DNA of 64,000 nt. Source: JAAUTS01 sp038250235 (GTDB lineage Bacteria > Verrucomicrobiota > Verrucomicrobiia > Methylacidiphilales > JAAUTS01). A program made the position numbers and the translations under genes. The stretch lies in assembly GCA_038250235.1 (NCBI GenBank), contig JBBSCO010000001.1, forward strand, positions 70,490 through 134,489. The letters run 5' to 3'. Below are positions 42,178 to 51,099 of the stretch, piece by piece. Position 1 is the stretch's first letter; each line of letters starts with the position of its first letter. The notes beneath the pieces are model-generated. The model was not told the DNA's origin and did no database searches. It saw nothing but the letters and a program-made list of their open reading frames with translations.

Positions 42178-45100
42178 ATGTTGAAATCCGAACTGGCAGA
42201 CCAATCCGCCCGTGACCGGTTCATTCAAGAACTGGACCGGAATTTTTGTGTCTCGGCATCGGCCGGGGCGGGTAAGACGACTGCCATAGTGAAGCGCATT
42301 GTGGCGATGGCGCAGGAAGACATGAAGCGTGCGCAGCGAGGCGAGGAGACCCGTCTGTCCAGGCTGGTCGTCGTGACCTATGGGGTTTTGGCGGCGGAAG
42401 AACTCCGGGTAAGGGCAAGGCAGGAAATTTTTGAAACGATGTCGGGAGGAGGCATACATCCCCAACAGTTGCTGGCGGAATTCAACCAGGCTTATTTCGG
42501 CACCATCCACAGTTTTTGTTTGAAGTTGATTCATGAGGAGGGCCGTCACGCGGGACTTCCGGGAACCGTGCAGTTGCTGGAGGAGAAAGACGAGGCTCTC
42601 TGGCAGCGTTTTGTCGAGACGGACATTGAACTGCCCATTTTTATTCCGGATACATTTCTTAGCTCCGTGTTGAGGCACTATACCTTCGAGGACCTCCTTA
42701 AGCTCTCACGTCAGTTGAGGCCGGATGACGCGCGGCGTCTGACCAAAGCCATTCCCAAAGGAGAGGCATCCATCCTGGATTTTCGCGAAGCCTACACGTC
42801 CAGATCGAAAAGTGCAGAACTGGAGACTAACAAAAGGATATTACATGAGTGGCAGGAAGAATATCTGGCTTCAAATGCATTTCTGGCTCTCCCGAGAATA
42901 GAGAAGGGGGGAGCGGAGTTTCAGGCCGGTTTGAAAGAGGGCTTTGCGCCTTACCTGCTGTGGTTGAACAAACGTGCTTCCTACCTGGCAGGGCATCTGG
43001 CCCTGGCTTATGCCCGTTTCCGTCAGGATGAAGGTTTCCTCACCTATGATGATATGATCGGGAGTGCGAGAGAGTTGTTTGAGAAAGCCGAAATTTTACG
43101 GAGGTTGAGGGCCAGGGGTTACATCATTGTTTTGGATGAGGCGCAGGATACCGACTCGAGTATGTTTGATATTCTGACCGAATTGACGAGGCCGCTGGAT
43201 GCCGAACCCTTTGTCTGGCCCAAAGACATGGATGTGCCCGCTCCTTTGCCCGGACGTTTTTGTTTTGTCGGGGACGACCAACAGGCGATTTACGGAAGCC
43301 GTGCGGAACTGGTGCATTACCGCCGTTATTTGAAAGCTTTCCGCGAAGGCAGTGGCGGTGAATCATTGGAGTTCCATGTGACGATGCGCTGTCCGGGCAA
43401 AGTGATCGAGCAGGTAAATGCGATTTTTCCCAAGCGCCTGGATCAGCCTTTGGTGGATTTCCGGCGTTTGACGGCCCGTCCTTCTGCTGCGGAGGGGAGT
43501 GTGTTATGGCTTGCGTTGAATCCTCCTGAAACAGATAAAGTGTCGGAACAATTCGAGGAGGAATGCCGCCAAGTGATTCCATGGCTCAAGGAACAGGGTC
43601 TGGAAGGTTTGGGTATCCAACGCTGGTCGGAGGTCGCCCTGCTCTGTCCTCGGATTGATTGGTTATCCACTGCCTCGAGGGTTTTAAAAGAGAACGGGCT
43701 GCCCTCGCGACTGATTTCCTCCAAGGAGCGGCGCAGTGATTTGCCGGGATACTCCTGGCCGGTGGCGTTGCTTCATGTCCTGTCGACTCCTACGGATCGT
43801 TTTGAATTGATCGGCGTATTAAGGGAGGTGTTTGGGGTTTCGGATGCGGAGCTTCTGAAAAAGTATCGGGAATCCGGGATCAGTATCCAGACAGGGAACG
43901 GGAGATCCGAGGGCGGAACCCTTAGAACAAGAATGGATGATGCGTTGAATCTTTTGTCGGGCCTGGAGGAGGGATTGAAAGAAAAAATGGTTCACGAAGA
44001 ATTCAGTCTTTCCGGGTTTGTGGAGAAGATCTTCGGGGATTTACACCTCAAGGAGCGGATTGAGGCGGTGGGGGAAGATGCGGGCCCTTTGGACTATTTT
44101 CTGCATGAAGCACGGTTGGCAGAAGCGGAGGGGAAAACACTATCAGCCTGGATAGGGAAGCAGAGAAAAAATCTGGCCAGACCCCCGTTGCTCTCGTCGG
44201 GTAATCCGGACGAAATCCAGCTGCTCACCTCACAGAAATCGAAAGGACTGGAATGGCCCGTCGTCGTGGTCATGGGAGTGGGACGCGCGATCGGGTCGCC
44301 CAAGGTCAGCTATCCGTTGATCGAACGATCTGGGGAACGTTTTCAAGTGCATTTCAGCGGGATGACGTCGGATGAGGAGTCCAAGGAAAAGATGAAGTCG
44401 TCCAAGGAACAGGAATTACAGCGCCTTTTTTATGTGATGCTCACCCGGGCGAAGAAGTTGTTGGTAATTCCCGACAGTCACGGATTTTATAAAATGAAGA
44501 CGCCTTCCTTCAGCGGCCTGAGCCGTTGGGAAAGTGTGGAGCGAATCGAAACGGATTTGTTTTCCAGGCTGGATACGCCGGTCGAACAGATTGCCTGGAA
44601 AAAAGGTGTGGAGCTGGTGGTTTCGGAGGAGGATATATGGCAGGGTCTGGCTGCAGCCCAAGCCGTTCCATTACGGGTTCTGCCTCATGAACTGGCGATC
44701 CATGACGAGCCGCGATCTGAAAAGGAGGTCACTCCCTTGTTGACGGGAGTGGGAGGGACGGATTATGGGACATGGTGGCACGCGGTTTTGCAACAGTATC
44801 CATGGGCTGGAGAGGAGAAAGACCAGCAGCAATATAGTGACAAGGCCCTGGTGGAATTGGGTGGTAATCCTGGGTTGTTGCAAAGGGGAAAAGAAGAACT
44901 GGACCGTTGGCAGGGTAGCGAAGCCCGCCTGAACCTGATGAGCAAAGGAAAAATCTTTTTACCGGAAGTGCCCTTTCTTTGGCCGCAAACGGAATCAAAG
45001 TGGATGGAGGGTATAGCGGATCTTCTTGTGGTTTTGGGAGACGGGAGACTGGCCGTTCTGGACTGGAAAACAAACCGGCCACGTCCTAACGAAAACGATG

Positions 45101-45255
45101 GGCAGTCCTTGAAGCGTTTGGTGGAAATGTATGCGGGCCAGTTGCAGGCATATGCCAGGATGTTGGAGTCTGTCAGTGGCCGGAAGGTCGCCAAGGTCTG
45201 GCTTTATGGCACTGTGTCGGGGAAGTTGGTAGAGGTTCCGACGGCTGAGGCCTGA
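42178..45255 (+). CDS. addA: AddA-like UvrD/Rep helicase-nuclease
   Basis: 1025-residue superfamily 1A helicase fused to a C-terminal nuclease. Motifs in order: Walker A SASAGAGKTT (27-36), Ia TYGVLAAEELRVRARQEI, II IIVLDEAQDTDSSMFDIL, III CFVGDDQQAIYGSRAELV, V QLLTSQKSKGLEWPVVVVMG and VI RLFYVMLTRAKKLLVIP. The nuclease domain near the end includes MEGIADLLVVLGDGRLAVLDWKTNRP and YAGQLQAYARMLE. With AddB it would resect double-strand breaks for RecA-dependent repair. The order addB-addA and the one-base spacing are typical of this system. Confidence 0.93.
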   Translation: MLKSELADQSARDRFIQELDRNFCVSASAGAGKTTAIVKRIVAMAQEDMKRAQRGEETRLSRLVVVTYGVLAAEELRVRARQEIFETMSGGGIHPQQLLAEFNQAYFGTIHSFCLKLIHEEGRHAGLPGTVQLLEEKDEALWQRFVETDIELPIFIPDTFLSSVLRHYTFEDLLKLSRQLRPDDARRLTKAIPKGEASILDFREAYTSRSKSAELETNKRILHEWQEEYLASNAFLALPRIEKGGAEFQAGLKEGFAPYLLWLNKRASYLAGHLALAYARFRQDEGFLTYDDMIGSARELFEKAEILRRLRARGYIIVLDEAQDTDSSMFDILTELTRPLDAEPFVWPKDMDVPAPLPGRFCFVGDDQQAIYGSRAELVHYRRYLKAFREGSGGESLEFHVTMRCPGKVIEQVNAIFPKRLDQPLVDFRRLTARPSAAEGSVLWLALNPPETDKVSEQFEEECRQVIPWLKEQGLEGLGIQRWSEVALLCPRIDWLSTASRVLKENGLPSRLISSKERRSDLPGYSWPVALLHVLSTPTDRFELIGVLREVFGVSDAELLKKYRESGISIQTGNGRSEGGTLRTRMDDALNLLSGLEEGLKEKMVHEEFSLSGFVEKIFGDLHLKERIEAVGEDAGPLDYFLHEARLAEAEGKTLSAWIGKQRKNLARPPLLSSGNPDEIQLLTSQKSKGLEWPVVVVMGVGRAIGSPKVSYPLIERSGERFQVHFSGMTSDEESKEKMKSSKEQELQRLFYVMLTRAKKLLVIPDSHGFYKMKTPSFSGLSRWESVERIETDLFSRLDTPVEQIAWKKGVELVVSEEDIWQGLAAAQAVPLRVLPHELAIHDEPRSEKEVTPLLTGVGGTDYGTWWHAVLQQYPWAGEEKDQQQYSDKALVELGGNPGLLQRGKEELDRWQGSEARLNLMSKGKIFLPEVPFLWPQTESKWMEGIADLLVVLGDGRLAVLDWKTNRPRPNENDGQSLKRLVEMYAGQLQAYARMLESVSGRKVAKVWLYGTVSGKLVEVPTAEA

Positions 45256-45272
45256 TTATGAGGATCTAGACG

Positions 45273-45998
45273 ATGGACTTGGAACCCTACATCAACGAAT
45301 TGAAACAGACAGCCTTGTCGTCGGGCTGGCAAGTTGAGGGATCCCTGGAAACCCAGTTGTGGTTATACAGGCCGGGAAAAGCAGATTCCAAACGTTTTTA
45401 TATTTCCGCCGGGATTCACGGGGATGAACCGGCAGGACCCTGGGCCGTGATGAATCTGGTCAGAGACACAGCGTGGCTGGAGGAGTTGGAGGTTTGGATT
45501 TTCCCCTTGTTGAACGCGGAAGGTGTCAGTCGGGGCATACGTGAGAATCCGCAGGGATTGGATCTTAACCGTGATTATAACCAACCGCAGTCGCCTGAAA
45601 TCCGCAGGCATGTGGATATTTTAAAAACCCTTCCAAGATTCGATGCATGTGTATGCCTCCATGAAGATTGGGAGTATGGTGGATCCTATCTGTACTTTCT
45701 GAGGGAAGATCCGGAACCGGCCTGGGCAATACCTGTGTTGGATGCCATGGCCCTTTACATACCTGTGGAAACCAGTCCTGTTATAGATGGTTTTGAGGCC
45801 GTGCAGGGAAGGATTGAAAGGAGTCAGGCCATGGTGGATCGACCTGAATGGCCCGAGGCTCTGTATTTGGCCAGATATCACACACACTGTTGTTTCACGC
45901 TGGAAACGCCTTCAGTTTTTGAGTTGAACCGTCGTGTGGCTGCCCTTGAAGCGGCCGTCAAAACTCTGGCGGAGAAAGTGCGTGGAGACCGAAGTTAA
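45273..45998 (+). CDS. M14-type metallocarboxypeptidase-like/AstE-AspA-like hydrolase
   Basis: 241-residue cytoplasmic protein of the zinc carboxypeptidase superfamily. Zinc ligands fit FYISAGIHGDEPAGPWA (His and Glu) and ACVCLHEDWEYGG (His). The substrate-binding motif is GLDLNRDYNQPQSPEIRRH, and the catalytic Glu fits HTHCCFTLETPSVFEL. Small size and no signal peptide suggest action on a cytoplasmic peptide or N-acylated amino acid; the substrate is unknown. It follows the addA gene by 17 nt with AGGA upstream of its ATG, and so may be cotranscribed with it. Confidence 0.82.
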   Translation: MDLEPYINELKQTALSSGWQVEGSLETQLWLYRPGKADSKRFYISAGIHGDEPAGPWAVMNLVRDTAWLEELEVWIFPLLNAEGVSRGIRENPQGLDLNRDYNQPQSPEIRRHVDILKTLPRFDACVCLHEDWEYGGSYLYFLREDPEPAWAIPVLDAMALYIPVETSPVIDGFEAVQGRIERSQAMVDRPEWPEALYLARYHTHCCFTLETPSVFELNRRVAALEAAVKTLAEKVRGDRS

Positions 45999-46063
45999 TC
46001 AAGGAACCCTGACCATGCCGGATATGCGCTTGTTTCCAAAAACCGGGCATCTATAGTGAAGTT

Positions 46064-46552
46064 GTGAAATCGTTCTTGAGCCTTGTCTTGTTGTTCGCCT
46101 GGATGGGTGTCGGCCTCCGGGCAGATGAGGCCGATCTAGTTTTTTCGAAATGGAAAGAAATTCTGGAAAGCTCAGCCAAGAGACTTGGGGAAACCCAGGT
46201 GTTGAAGTGGGATAAGGAAAAAGGACTGCTCACTCTCGGGCAGGAACTTCAACTCAACGAAATGCGGAAAAACACACTGCTCCAGATCGTGCCGGTTTCG
46301 GCTCTGGTTGTAGAAATCCAACTTGAAGGTGTTTCAACGATACAGGAGCCCTGGATCAAACTGCGTTGCCGGAACAATCAGAAAAAAGTCAAAATCCAAA
46401 GACGTGTGATCATTGAAGGGGTAGAAGTGGAAGAGGTCTCCAAGGATGATGACAGGGCTTTTCTGGTGATCACTTGTCATCGAAGTGACCTGAAAAAAGC
46501 AAAAGAGTTGGGTGAACAATTTCTGGCACTAGCGGGGGCTGGTAAAAACTAA
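46064..46552 (+). CDS. Small secreted protein, unknown
   Basis: 162 residues from a GTG start, with a signal peptide (KSFLSLVLLFAWMGVGLRADE). The mature part is alternating charged/hydrophobic beta-like sequence (LLQIVPVSALVVEIQLEGV, WIKLRCRNNQKKVKIQRRVIIEGVEVEEV) with a C-terminal helix. No family recognised. It follows the M14-like gene by 65 nt on the same strand. Confidence 0.65.
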   Translation: MKSFLSLVLLFAWMGVGLRADEADLVFSKWKEILESSAKRLGETQVLKWDKEKGLLTLGQELQLNEMRKNTLLQIVPVSALVVEIQLEGVSTIQEPWIKLRCRNNQKKVKIQRRVIIEGVEVEEVSKDDDRAFLVITCHRSDLKKAKELGEQFLALAGAGKN

Positions 46553-46577
46553 GTTTCCTGGGAGCGATCCCTCCAGG

Positions 46578-46778
46578 TCAATGGTTGCCGTCGGTTTTTT
46601 CGGAAGCAACGGTTTTTACTTCTATGACGTTGGCTTGTTTTGCCCGTTTGAGACGGCTGTCCACGCTATCTGTTTCGGACCCGCGATTTTTCCTCTTGTT
46701 GCGGGAAAGAAAACGGATGACCTTGGTCAGGTAGAAAGCGAGTGCCAAGAGCGAAGCCAGAATTCCGAGAAGACGCAT
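46578..46778 (-). CDS. Small single-pass membrane protein, unknown
   Basis: 66 residues: one N-terminal membrane helix (LLGILASLLALAFYLTKVI) followed by a basic, hydrophilic tail (RNKRKNRGSETDSVDSRLKRAKQ). The positive-inside rule puts the tail in the cytoplasm. No recognisable Shine-Dalgarno site, and no family. It is convergent with the secreted-protein gene (25 nt between stops). The coding case rests on the clean helix-plus-basic-tail layout. Confidence 0.45.
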   Translation of the reverse strand: MRLLGILASLLALAFYLTKVIRFLSRNKRKNRGSETDSVDSRLKRAKQANVIEVKTVASEKTDGNH

Positions 46779-46908
46779 TCACACAATGGTAGGGAGACAG
46801 CTCTTCCGATAAAGAAGATTCAGCGGCAATGCGCAGGAAGAGGTTTTGATGCGGCCCGCCAAAAAAGACGTACTTGGAGCTTCACCTTCGGCTTTTAAAC
46901 AATAGGGT

Positions 46909-47562
46909 TTGGAAATGAACTTCAAGCCGGAAGACTACCTGGATCTTTCCCAGACAGAGCATGTGACGCTTTTTGAAAATGCACGGCAGGTTTGGGAGGT
47001 TTTGTCCCAAATTGAAGTTTACCTAAATTTCAGGCTGAAGCCCCAGGTTCAGGGGCAAGTGATCGGTAAGCCCTTTATCGGTGACCGGGTTTTTATCGGA
47101 GAGGGAACCATTATCGAGCCCGGTGCTTACATTGCGGGGCCCGCCTGGATCGGGCGAAACTGCAAAATCCGGCATGGTGCCTATATCCGCGAGAATGTGA
47201 TTGTGGGAGACAACAGTATTTTGGGCAACAGCTGCGAATTCAAAAACTGCGTGATGTTCAACGGTGCAGAAGTTCCCCATTTTTCCTACGTGGGTGATTC
47301 CGTCCTGGGTTACAAGGCCCATCTTTCAGCAGGGGTGGTTCTTTCCAACCTAAGATTGGATCAAAAAAACATCAAGGTGCACCGGGATGGTCAGAGCCTG
47401 GATACGGGTCTGAGGAAATTCGGGGCCATTGTCGGGGACCAGGCCCAGGTAGGCTGCAACTGCGTTTTGAATCCCGGTTCGCTGATCGGGCGTGGTGCCC
47501 ACATTTATCCGGGCGTGGTGGTTACGGGGTCTGTCGAGTCCGGGGCTGTGGTGAAAGTCTGA
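46909..47562 (+). CDS. Left-handed beta-helix (hexapeptide) nucleotidyl/acyltransferase-like protein
   Basis: 217 residues. An N-terminal helical part (MEMNFKPEDYLDLSQTEHVTLFENARQVWEVLSQI) is followed by hexapeptide repeats (IGDRVFIGEGTIIEPGAYIAGPAWIGRNCKIRHGAYIR, VIVGDNSILGNSCEFKNCVM). The pattern FSYVGDSVLGYKAHLSAGVVLSNLRLDQ matches the acetyltransferase half of GlmU-like UDP-sugar enzymes. It lacks the pyrophosphorylase domain. It may acetylate a sugar phosphate or serve as a structural paralogue. The upstream 130 nt carry no other gene. Confidence 0.85.
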   Translation: MEMNFKPEDYLDLSQTEHVTLFENARQVWEVLSQIEVYLNFRLKPQVQGQVIGKPFIGDRVFIGEGTIIEPGAYIAGPAWIGRNCKIRHGAYIRENVIVGDNSILGNSCEFKNCVMFNGAEVPHFSYVGDSVLGYKAHLSAGVVLSNLRLDQKNIKVHRDGQSLDTGLRKFGAIVGDQAQVGCNCVLNPGSLIGRGAHIYPGVVVTGSVESGAVVKV

Positions 47563-47590
47563 TCCGCAACCAAGCTCCCTGAGAGGTGGA

Positions 47591-48340
47591 CTAAACGTTC
47601 CTGGCCAGGGAGGCAATATGTGCCGGACCGTAGGGGGAACCCAGGAATCCTGACAAGCGGCTAAGAGTGAATGAGGATTCCATGAGATTGTCCAGAATGG
47701 ATCCGACAGCGTCCCGTGTCTGGGTGTGCAGGTCGTGCAATAGAACGATCGAGCCGGGGTTGGTGGCGGCAGTCACCCGGGAAACAATGGCACTCACACC
47801 GGGCCTGGCCCAATCGCGCGGATCCACCGACCAGTAAGCGACCCCCAACGATTTGGAGCGCGGGATGAACCCCTGGTCTTTGCGGAAAGCTCCGTAGGGC
47901 GGCCGGAACCAGACGGGTGCTTTGCCTGTGACGTCTGCGATGACGTCCTGGGTTTTCTGAAGTTCGTACCCCACTTTTTCAGCAGAAAGAGAACTGAGGG
48001 AAGGGTGGGTGTAACTGTGGTTGCCGATTTCGTGGCCTGCGGCAAACACTTCTTTGGCGAGGGTTGAATACCGCTCCACTTTGTTCCCGATCATAAAAAA
48101 CGTGGCGGTGAGATTTCTTTTGGCCAATTCCTTGAGGACAACGTCGGTAATGCCGGGTGATGGTCCATCATCGAAGGTCAGGGCGATGCGTCTGCCCAAG
48201 CCGGGACCCCGCATCACAAAATGGGCATTCATTTCGTATTCGCCTTTGGTGGGGTTGGTTTCGGAAAACAGCGGAAGAGCCGAGAACTGGTAGCCCAAGG
48301 CACCGGTGGTCATCAGTTTTAAAAAGTCTTTGCGTTGCAT
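47591..48340 (-). CDS. Secreted NodB-family polysaccharide deacetylase
   Basis: 249 residues (ATG at 48340). A signal-like N-terminus (MQRKDFLKLMTTGALGYQFSALPLF) is followed by a complete NodB domain. Motif 1 is TFDDGPSPG (catalytic base and metal Asp), motif 2 is GHEIGNHSYTHPSL (metal His pair), motif 3 is WFRPPYGAFRKDQG, and VYWSVDP-like AYWSVDPRDW and IVLLHDLH follow. It likely deacetylates peptidoglycan or another N-acetylated glycan outside the membrane. It is transcribed away from the GT4 operon that starts at 48448, and converges with the hexapeptide gene. Confidence 0.93.
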   Translation of the reverse strand: MQRKDFLKLMTTGALGYQFSALPLFSETNPTKGEYEMNAHFVMRGPGLGRRIALTFDDGPSPGITDVVLKELAKRNLTATFFMIGNKVERYSTLAKEVFAAGHEIGNHSYTHPSLSSLSAEKVGYELQKTQDVIADVTGKAPVWFRPPYGAFRKDQGFIPRSKSLGVAYWSVDPRDWARPGVSAIVSRVTAATNPGSIVLLHDLHTQTRDAVGSILDNLMESSFTLSRLSGFLGSPYGPAHIASLARNV

Positions 48341-48447
48341 GGCGGGTTCTAAAGAAAAATATTGGACTTGGGCCACAGGATGGCAATCTCTTTCGCTTGC
48401 TCTCAGGAGTTGAGCCCACCATTCTGTGACTTTTTACGTATTTAAAT

Positions 48448-49647
48448 ATGAAAATTTGTGACGCCACGCAGTTTTACTCTGAGGTTGGTGGAGGAGTGCG
48501 TCGTTACCTGACCGAAAAACGAAGTTATATCCGTGATCACACCAATGACGAACATGTCCTGATTGTTCCGGGAGAAAGAACCGAAGTGATACGGGAGGGC
48601 CGTCTGACCACCTGCACCGTGGCATCTCCCAAAATCAATGCCAGTTCCCGCTACAGGATACTCTTCAATGTCCAGTCGGCCAAGCAGATGGTTTTTGCTG
48701 AAAAGCCTGACATCATTGAGTCGGGAGATCCCTATCATCTGGGCTGGAGTATGTTGGATGCCGCCCAGCAACTGAATATTCCCATCGCAGGATTCTATCA
48801 CTCGCATTTCCCTGAAGCCTATCTTCGCACTGTCTTAAAATATTGCGGCCCCTGGCTGAGGGATGTTGTGATGGCTTATGCGGAAGACTACATCTGCCGT
48901 CTCTACGGCAGCCTGGATCTGACCCTGGTGCCGTCCGAATTTTTGGCAAAAGTGCTGGAAGGATGGGGCGTGGGAAACACCGAGCCCGTTCATCTGGGGG
49001 TAAACACGCAAATTTATCGTCCCATGGCCCGTAACCCGGAGGTTAGGAAATCCTTGGGCATTTCTGCGGACTCCAGACTGTTGCTGTATGTTGGACGTTT
49101 GGCAGGTGAAAAAAACACGGTGACCCTGCTGAAGTCGATCGAGTGGCTTCACCAGCATGGACCGAAGGACCTTGAGTTCCTGATCATTGGGGACGGTGCC
49201 CAGCAGCCTGCTTTGCTCAGGGCGAGGGAGCGTAATTCGCGGCTGCATTGGATATCCTACTGCAATGATCCTGTGCAACTGGCTGATTATTACCGGGCGG
49301 CGGACCTCTTTGTGCATCCCGGGGTTTGCGAGACTTTTGGCCTGGTGGCTTTGGAGAGCCAGGCCTGTGCGTGTCCGGTCATCGGTATCCGGGGCAGCTA
49401 CATGGATGCCAATATATTTTCCGGATTACAACATTGGGCCCGCAGCAATGATCCTGTGGTTCTGGCGGAAGCCATCCTCCGGTATCTCGAAATGGATCTG
49501 AAGGCAATGGGAGCCGAGGCCGGCAGAGAAGTCCGCCAACGTTATGATTGGCCGATGGTTTTCGAACGCATCTGGCAATTGTACGCGAAAGCGATTGAAC
49601 GGAAAAAAGAAAGCCTCACCCACGGGGCTCTTTACCAGGCATATTGA
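48448..49647 (+). CDS. Glycosyltransferase family 4, first gene of glycoside operon
   Basis: 399-residue GT-B enzyme. N-terminal glycine-rich loop MKICDATQFYSEVGGGVRRYL, then HSHFPEAYLR, LTLVPSEFLAKVLEGWGV and HLGVNTQIYRP. The donor-site EX7E is CETFGLVALESQACACPVIG. The overall pattern resembles GDP-mannose- or sulfoquinovose-dependent lipid glycosyltransferases (PimB/MgtA/SqdX group). It is first in a tight four-gene run: the next gene starts one base after the stop. The neighbours (GNAT, deacetylase, second GT4) suggest successive sugar addition and amine editing on one product. Confidence 0.88.
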   Translation: MKICDATQFYSEVGGGVRRYLTEKRSYIRDHTNDEHVLIVPGERTEVIREGRLTTCTVASPKINASSRYRILFNVQSAKQMVFAEKPDIIESGDPYHLGWSMLDAAQQLNIPIAGFYHSHFPEAYLRTVLKYCGPWLRDVVMAYAEDYICRLYGSLDLTLVPSEFLAKVLEGWGVGNTEPVHLGVNTQIYRPMARNPEVRKSLGISADSRLLLYVGRLAGEKNTVTLLKSIEWLHQHGPKDLEFLIIGDGAQQPALLRARERNSRLHWISYCNDPVQLADYYRAADLFVHPGVCETFGLVALESQACACPVIGIRGSYMDANIFSGLQHWARSNDPVVLAEAILRYLEMDLKAMGAEAGREVRQRYDWPMVFERIWQLYAKAIERKKESLTHGALYQAY

Positions 49648-49648
49648 A

Positions 49649-50377
49649 ATGAGTGACGAAATACAAGGCTCCGTCCCTTTGATTCGCCTTTATGAGGAGA
49701 AGGACCGGGAAGCCGTGCGCAACATCTGTTGTGAAACGGGGTTTTTGGGAAAAGCCATCGACCAGGTCTTCAGCGACCGGGAGCTATTTGCCGATTTTCT
49801 CACAGAATATTATCTGGACAGGGAAAAAGATCTGGCCGTGGTGCTTGAGTTTGAAGGGCGGGTTGAAGGCTATATTCTGGGATGCCGTTTTCCCGAAAAA
49901 AAGACTGCCTATGAACTGGGAAAACTTCCCGGACGGATTCCCCGCTTGATCCGGCGTTATTTGTTCTCCTATCCGGCACATTCGCGCCGTTATGTGGAAT
50001 GGCTGGCATGGAGAGGTTGGAGGGAGGTTCCGGAGACACCGAAAAAAATGGCCCACATGCACATCAATCTGCGGCCGGGTTTCAAAAATGTCTCAGGCAC
50101 GAGGGCCCTGATTGAAACTTTCCTGAAACTCCTGGCGGACAAAGGGGAGAAGGCGGTTTACGGCCAGATGGTGGTCTTTGAAAAACGCCGCGGTCCGCGC
50201 ATGTTTGCCCGCTACGGTTTTGAAGTGAAAGATGCGGTCGAGGTCACCAAATACAAAGCATTGGTGGGTGATCCGGTCTATCTTTTCACTGTGATCAAGG
50301 ATCTGGGAAGAAATGTCTCCCTGTACGGAACGGATCTCTGGAAGGAAGGCAAGCAGGAGCCGACGGAGGAGTCATGA
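49649..50377 (+). CDS. GNAT-family N-acetyltransferase
   Basis: 242 residues. The start is PLIRLYEEKDREAVRNICCETGFLGKAIDQVFSDRELFADFLTEYYL, the usual GNAT beginning. LAVVLEFEGRVEGYILGCRF is the central strand pair, and MHINLRPGFKNVSGTRALIETFLKLL is close to the acetyl-CoA loop plus helix. FEKRRGPRMFARYGFEVKD is the C-terminal GNAT strand. The ATG at 49649 is two nt after the GT4 stop; a longer frame into the GT4 gene is not supported. The ATGA overlap with the following deacetylase gene signals coupling. An acyl/acetyl transfer onto the amine product of the deacetylase is plausible. Confidence 0.82.
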   Translation: MSDEIQGSVPLIRLYEEKDREAVRNICCETGFLGKAIDQVFSDRELFADFLTEYYLDREKDLAVVLEFEGRVEGYILGCRFPEKKTAYELGKLPGRIPRLIRRYLFSYPAHSRRYVEWLAWRGWREVPETPKKMAHMHINLRPGFKNVSGTRALIETFLKLLADKGEKAVYGQMVVFEKRRGPRMFARYGFEVKDAVEVTKYKALVGDPVYLFTVIKDLGRNVSLYGTDLWKEGKQEPTEES

Positions 50378-51099
50378 AATCCCTTATTATTTCCCTGCAT
50401 GATTTCCATCCAGGCTCCCGGGAACTGATTGCGGATCAGGTTTCCGTGCTGGAGAAATGGGGAGTGGGCAAATGCTCCATTCTGGTCATCCCCCACTACC
50501 ATCATGGCAAGCGGACGCGGGATGATGAACAATGCATCGCCTATCTCGGCCAACGCAGGCTGGCGGGAAATGATCTGGTTCTGCACGGTTACTATCATGA
50601 CCGGAGCGGCAACAAAGAGGGCTCCTATTTCCTGACACGCTTTTATACGGCAAACGAGGCGGAATTTCTGGATCTGAGCGACGGTGAAATGAAACACCGT
50701 ATCGAAATGGGCAGGAAACTATGGGAGGAACAAAACTGGCCCTTGGATGGGTTTATTGCGCCGGGTTGGCTCATGCCCAAAGAACAGGACAAACTGCTCA
50801 AACACCTCGGCTTCAAGTACACCACGAGGCTTGGTCATTTTACTCAATTGCAAAAAGGTAGGGAAAGAAAGAGTCAGAGTCTTTGTTACAGTACCCGGGC
50901 AGCCTGGCGGCGGGGCATCTCAAGCTTCTGGAATCCCGTCCTTTTCAGGCGGTTGCGCCGGACAGAAACGATAAGGTTGAGCCTGCATCCGAACGATTTT
51001 GTCTGGCCGCAGCTGAGGTTACAAATCGAGCAAATGGTGGAAATGGCCTTGGCGGAAGGCTTTGAACCCATAACGTACCGAGACTATGCCCAAATGTGA
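50374..51099 (+). CDS. DUF2334 polysaccharide-deacetylase-like protein
   Basis: 241 residues of NodB-like TIM-barrel type, DUF2334 branch. Metal-site residues are kept: the Asp in MKSLIISLHDFHPGS, the His pair in DLVLHGYYHDRSGN, APGWLMPKEQDKLLKHLGFKYTTR, and the C-terminal RLSLHPNDFVWP. No signal peptide, so it would act in the cytoplasm, unlike the NodB protein at 47591-48340. The ATGA junction with the upstream GNAT gene and a 14-nt overlap with the downstream PHP-GT4 gene bind it into one operon. It likely removes an N-acetyl group from a glycoside intermediate. Confidence 0.85.
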   Translation: MKSLIISLHDFHPGSRELIADQVSVLEKWGVGKCSILVIPHYHHGKRTRDDEQCIAYLGQRRLAGNDLVLHGYYHDRSGNKEGSYFLTRFYTANEAEFLDLSDGEMKHRIEMGRKLWEEQNWPLDGFIAPGWLMPKEQDKLLKHLGFKYTTRLGHFTQLQKGRERKSQSLCYSTRAAWRRGISSFWNPVLFRRLRRTETIRLSLHPNDFVWPQLRLQIEQMVEMALAEGFEPITYRDYAQM

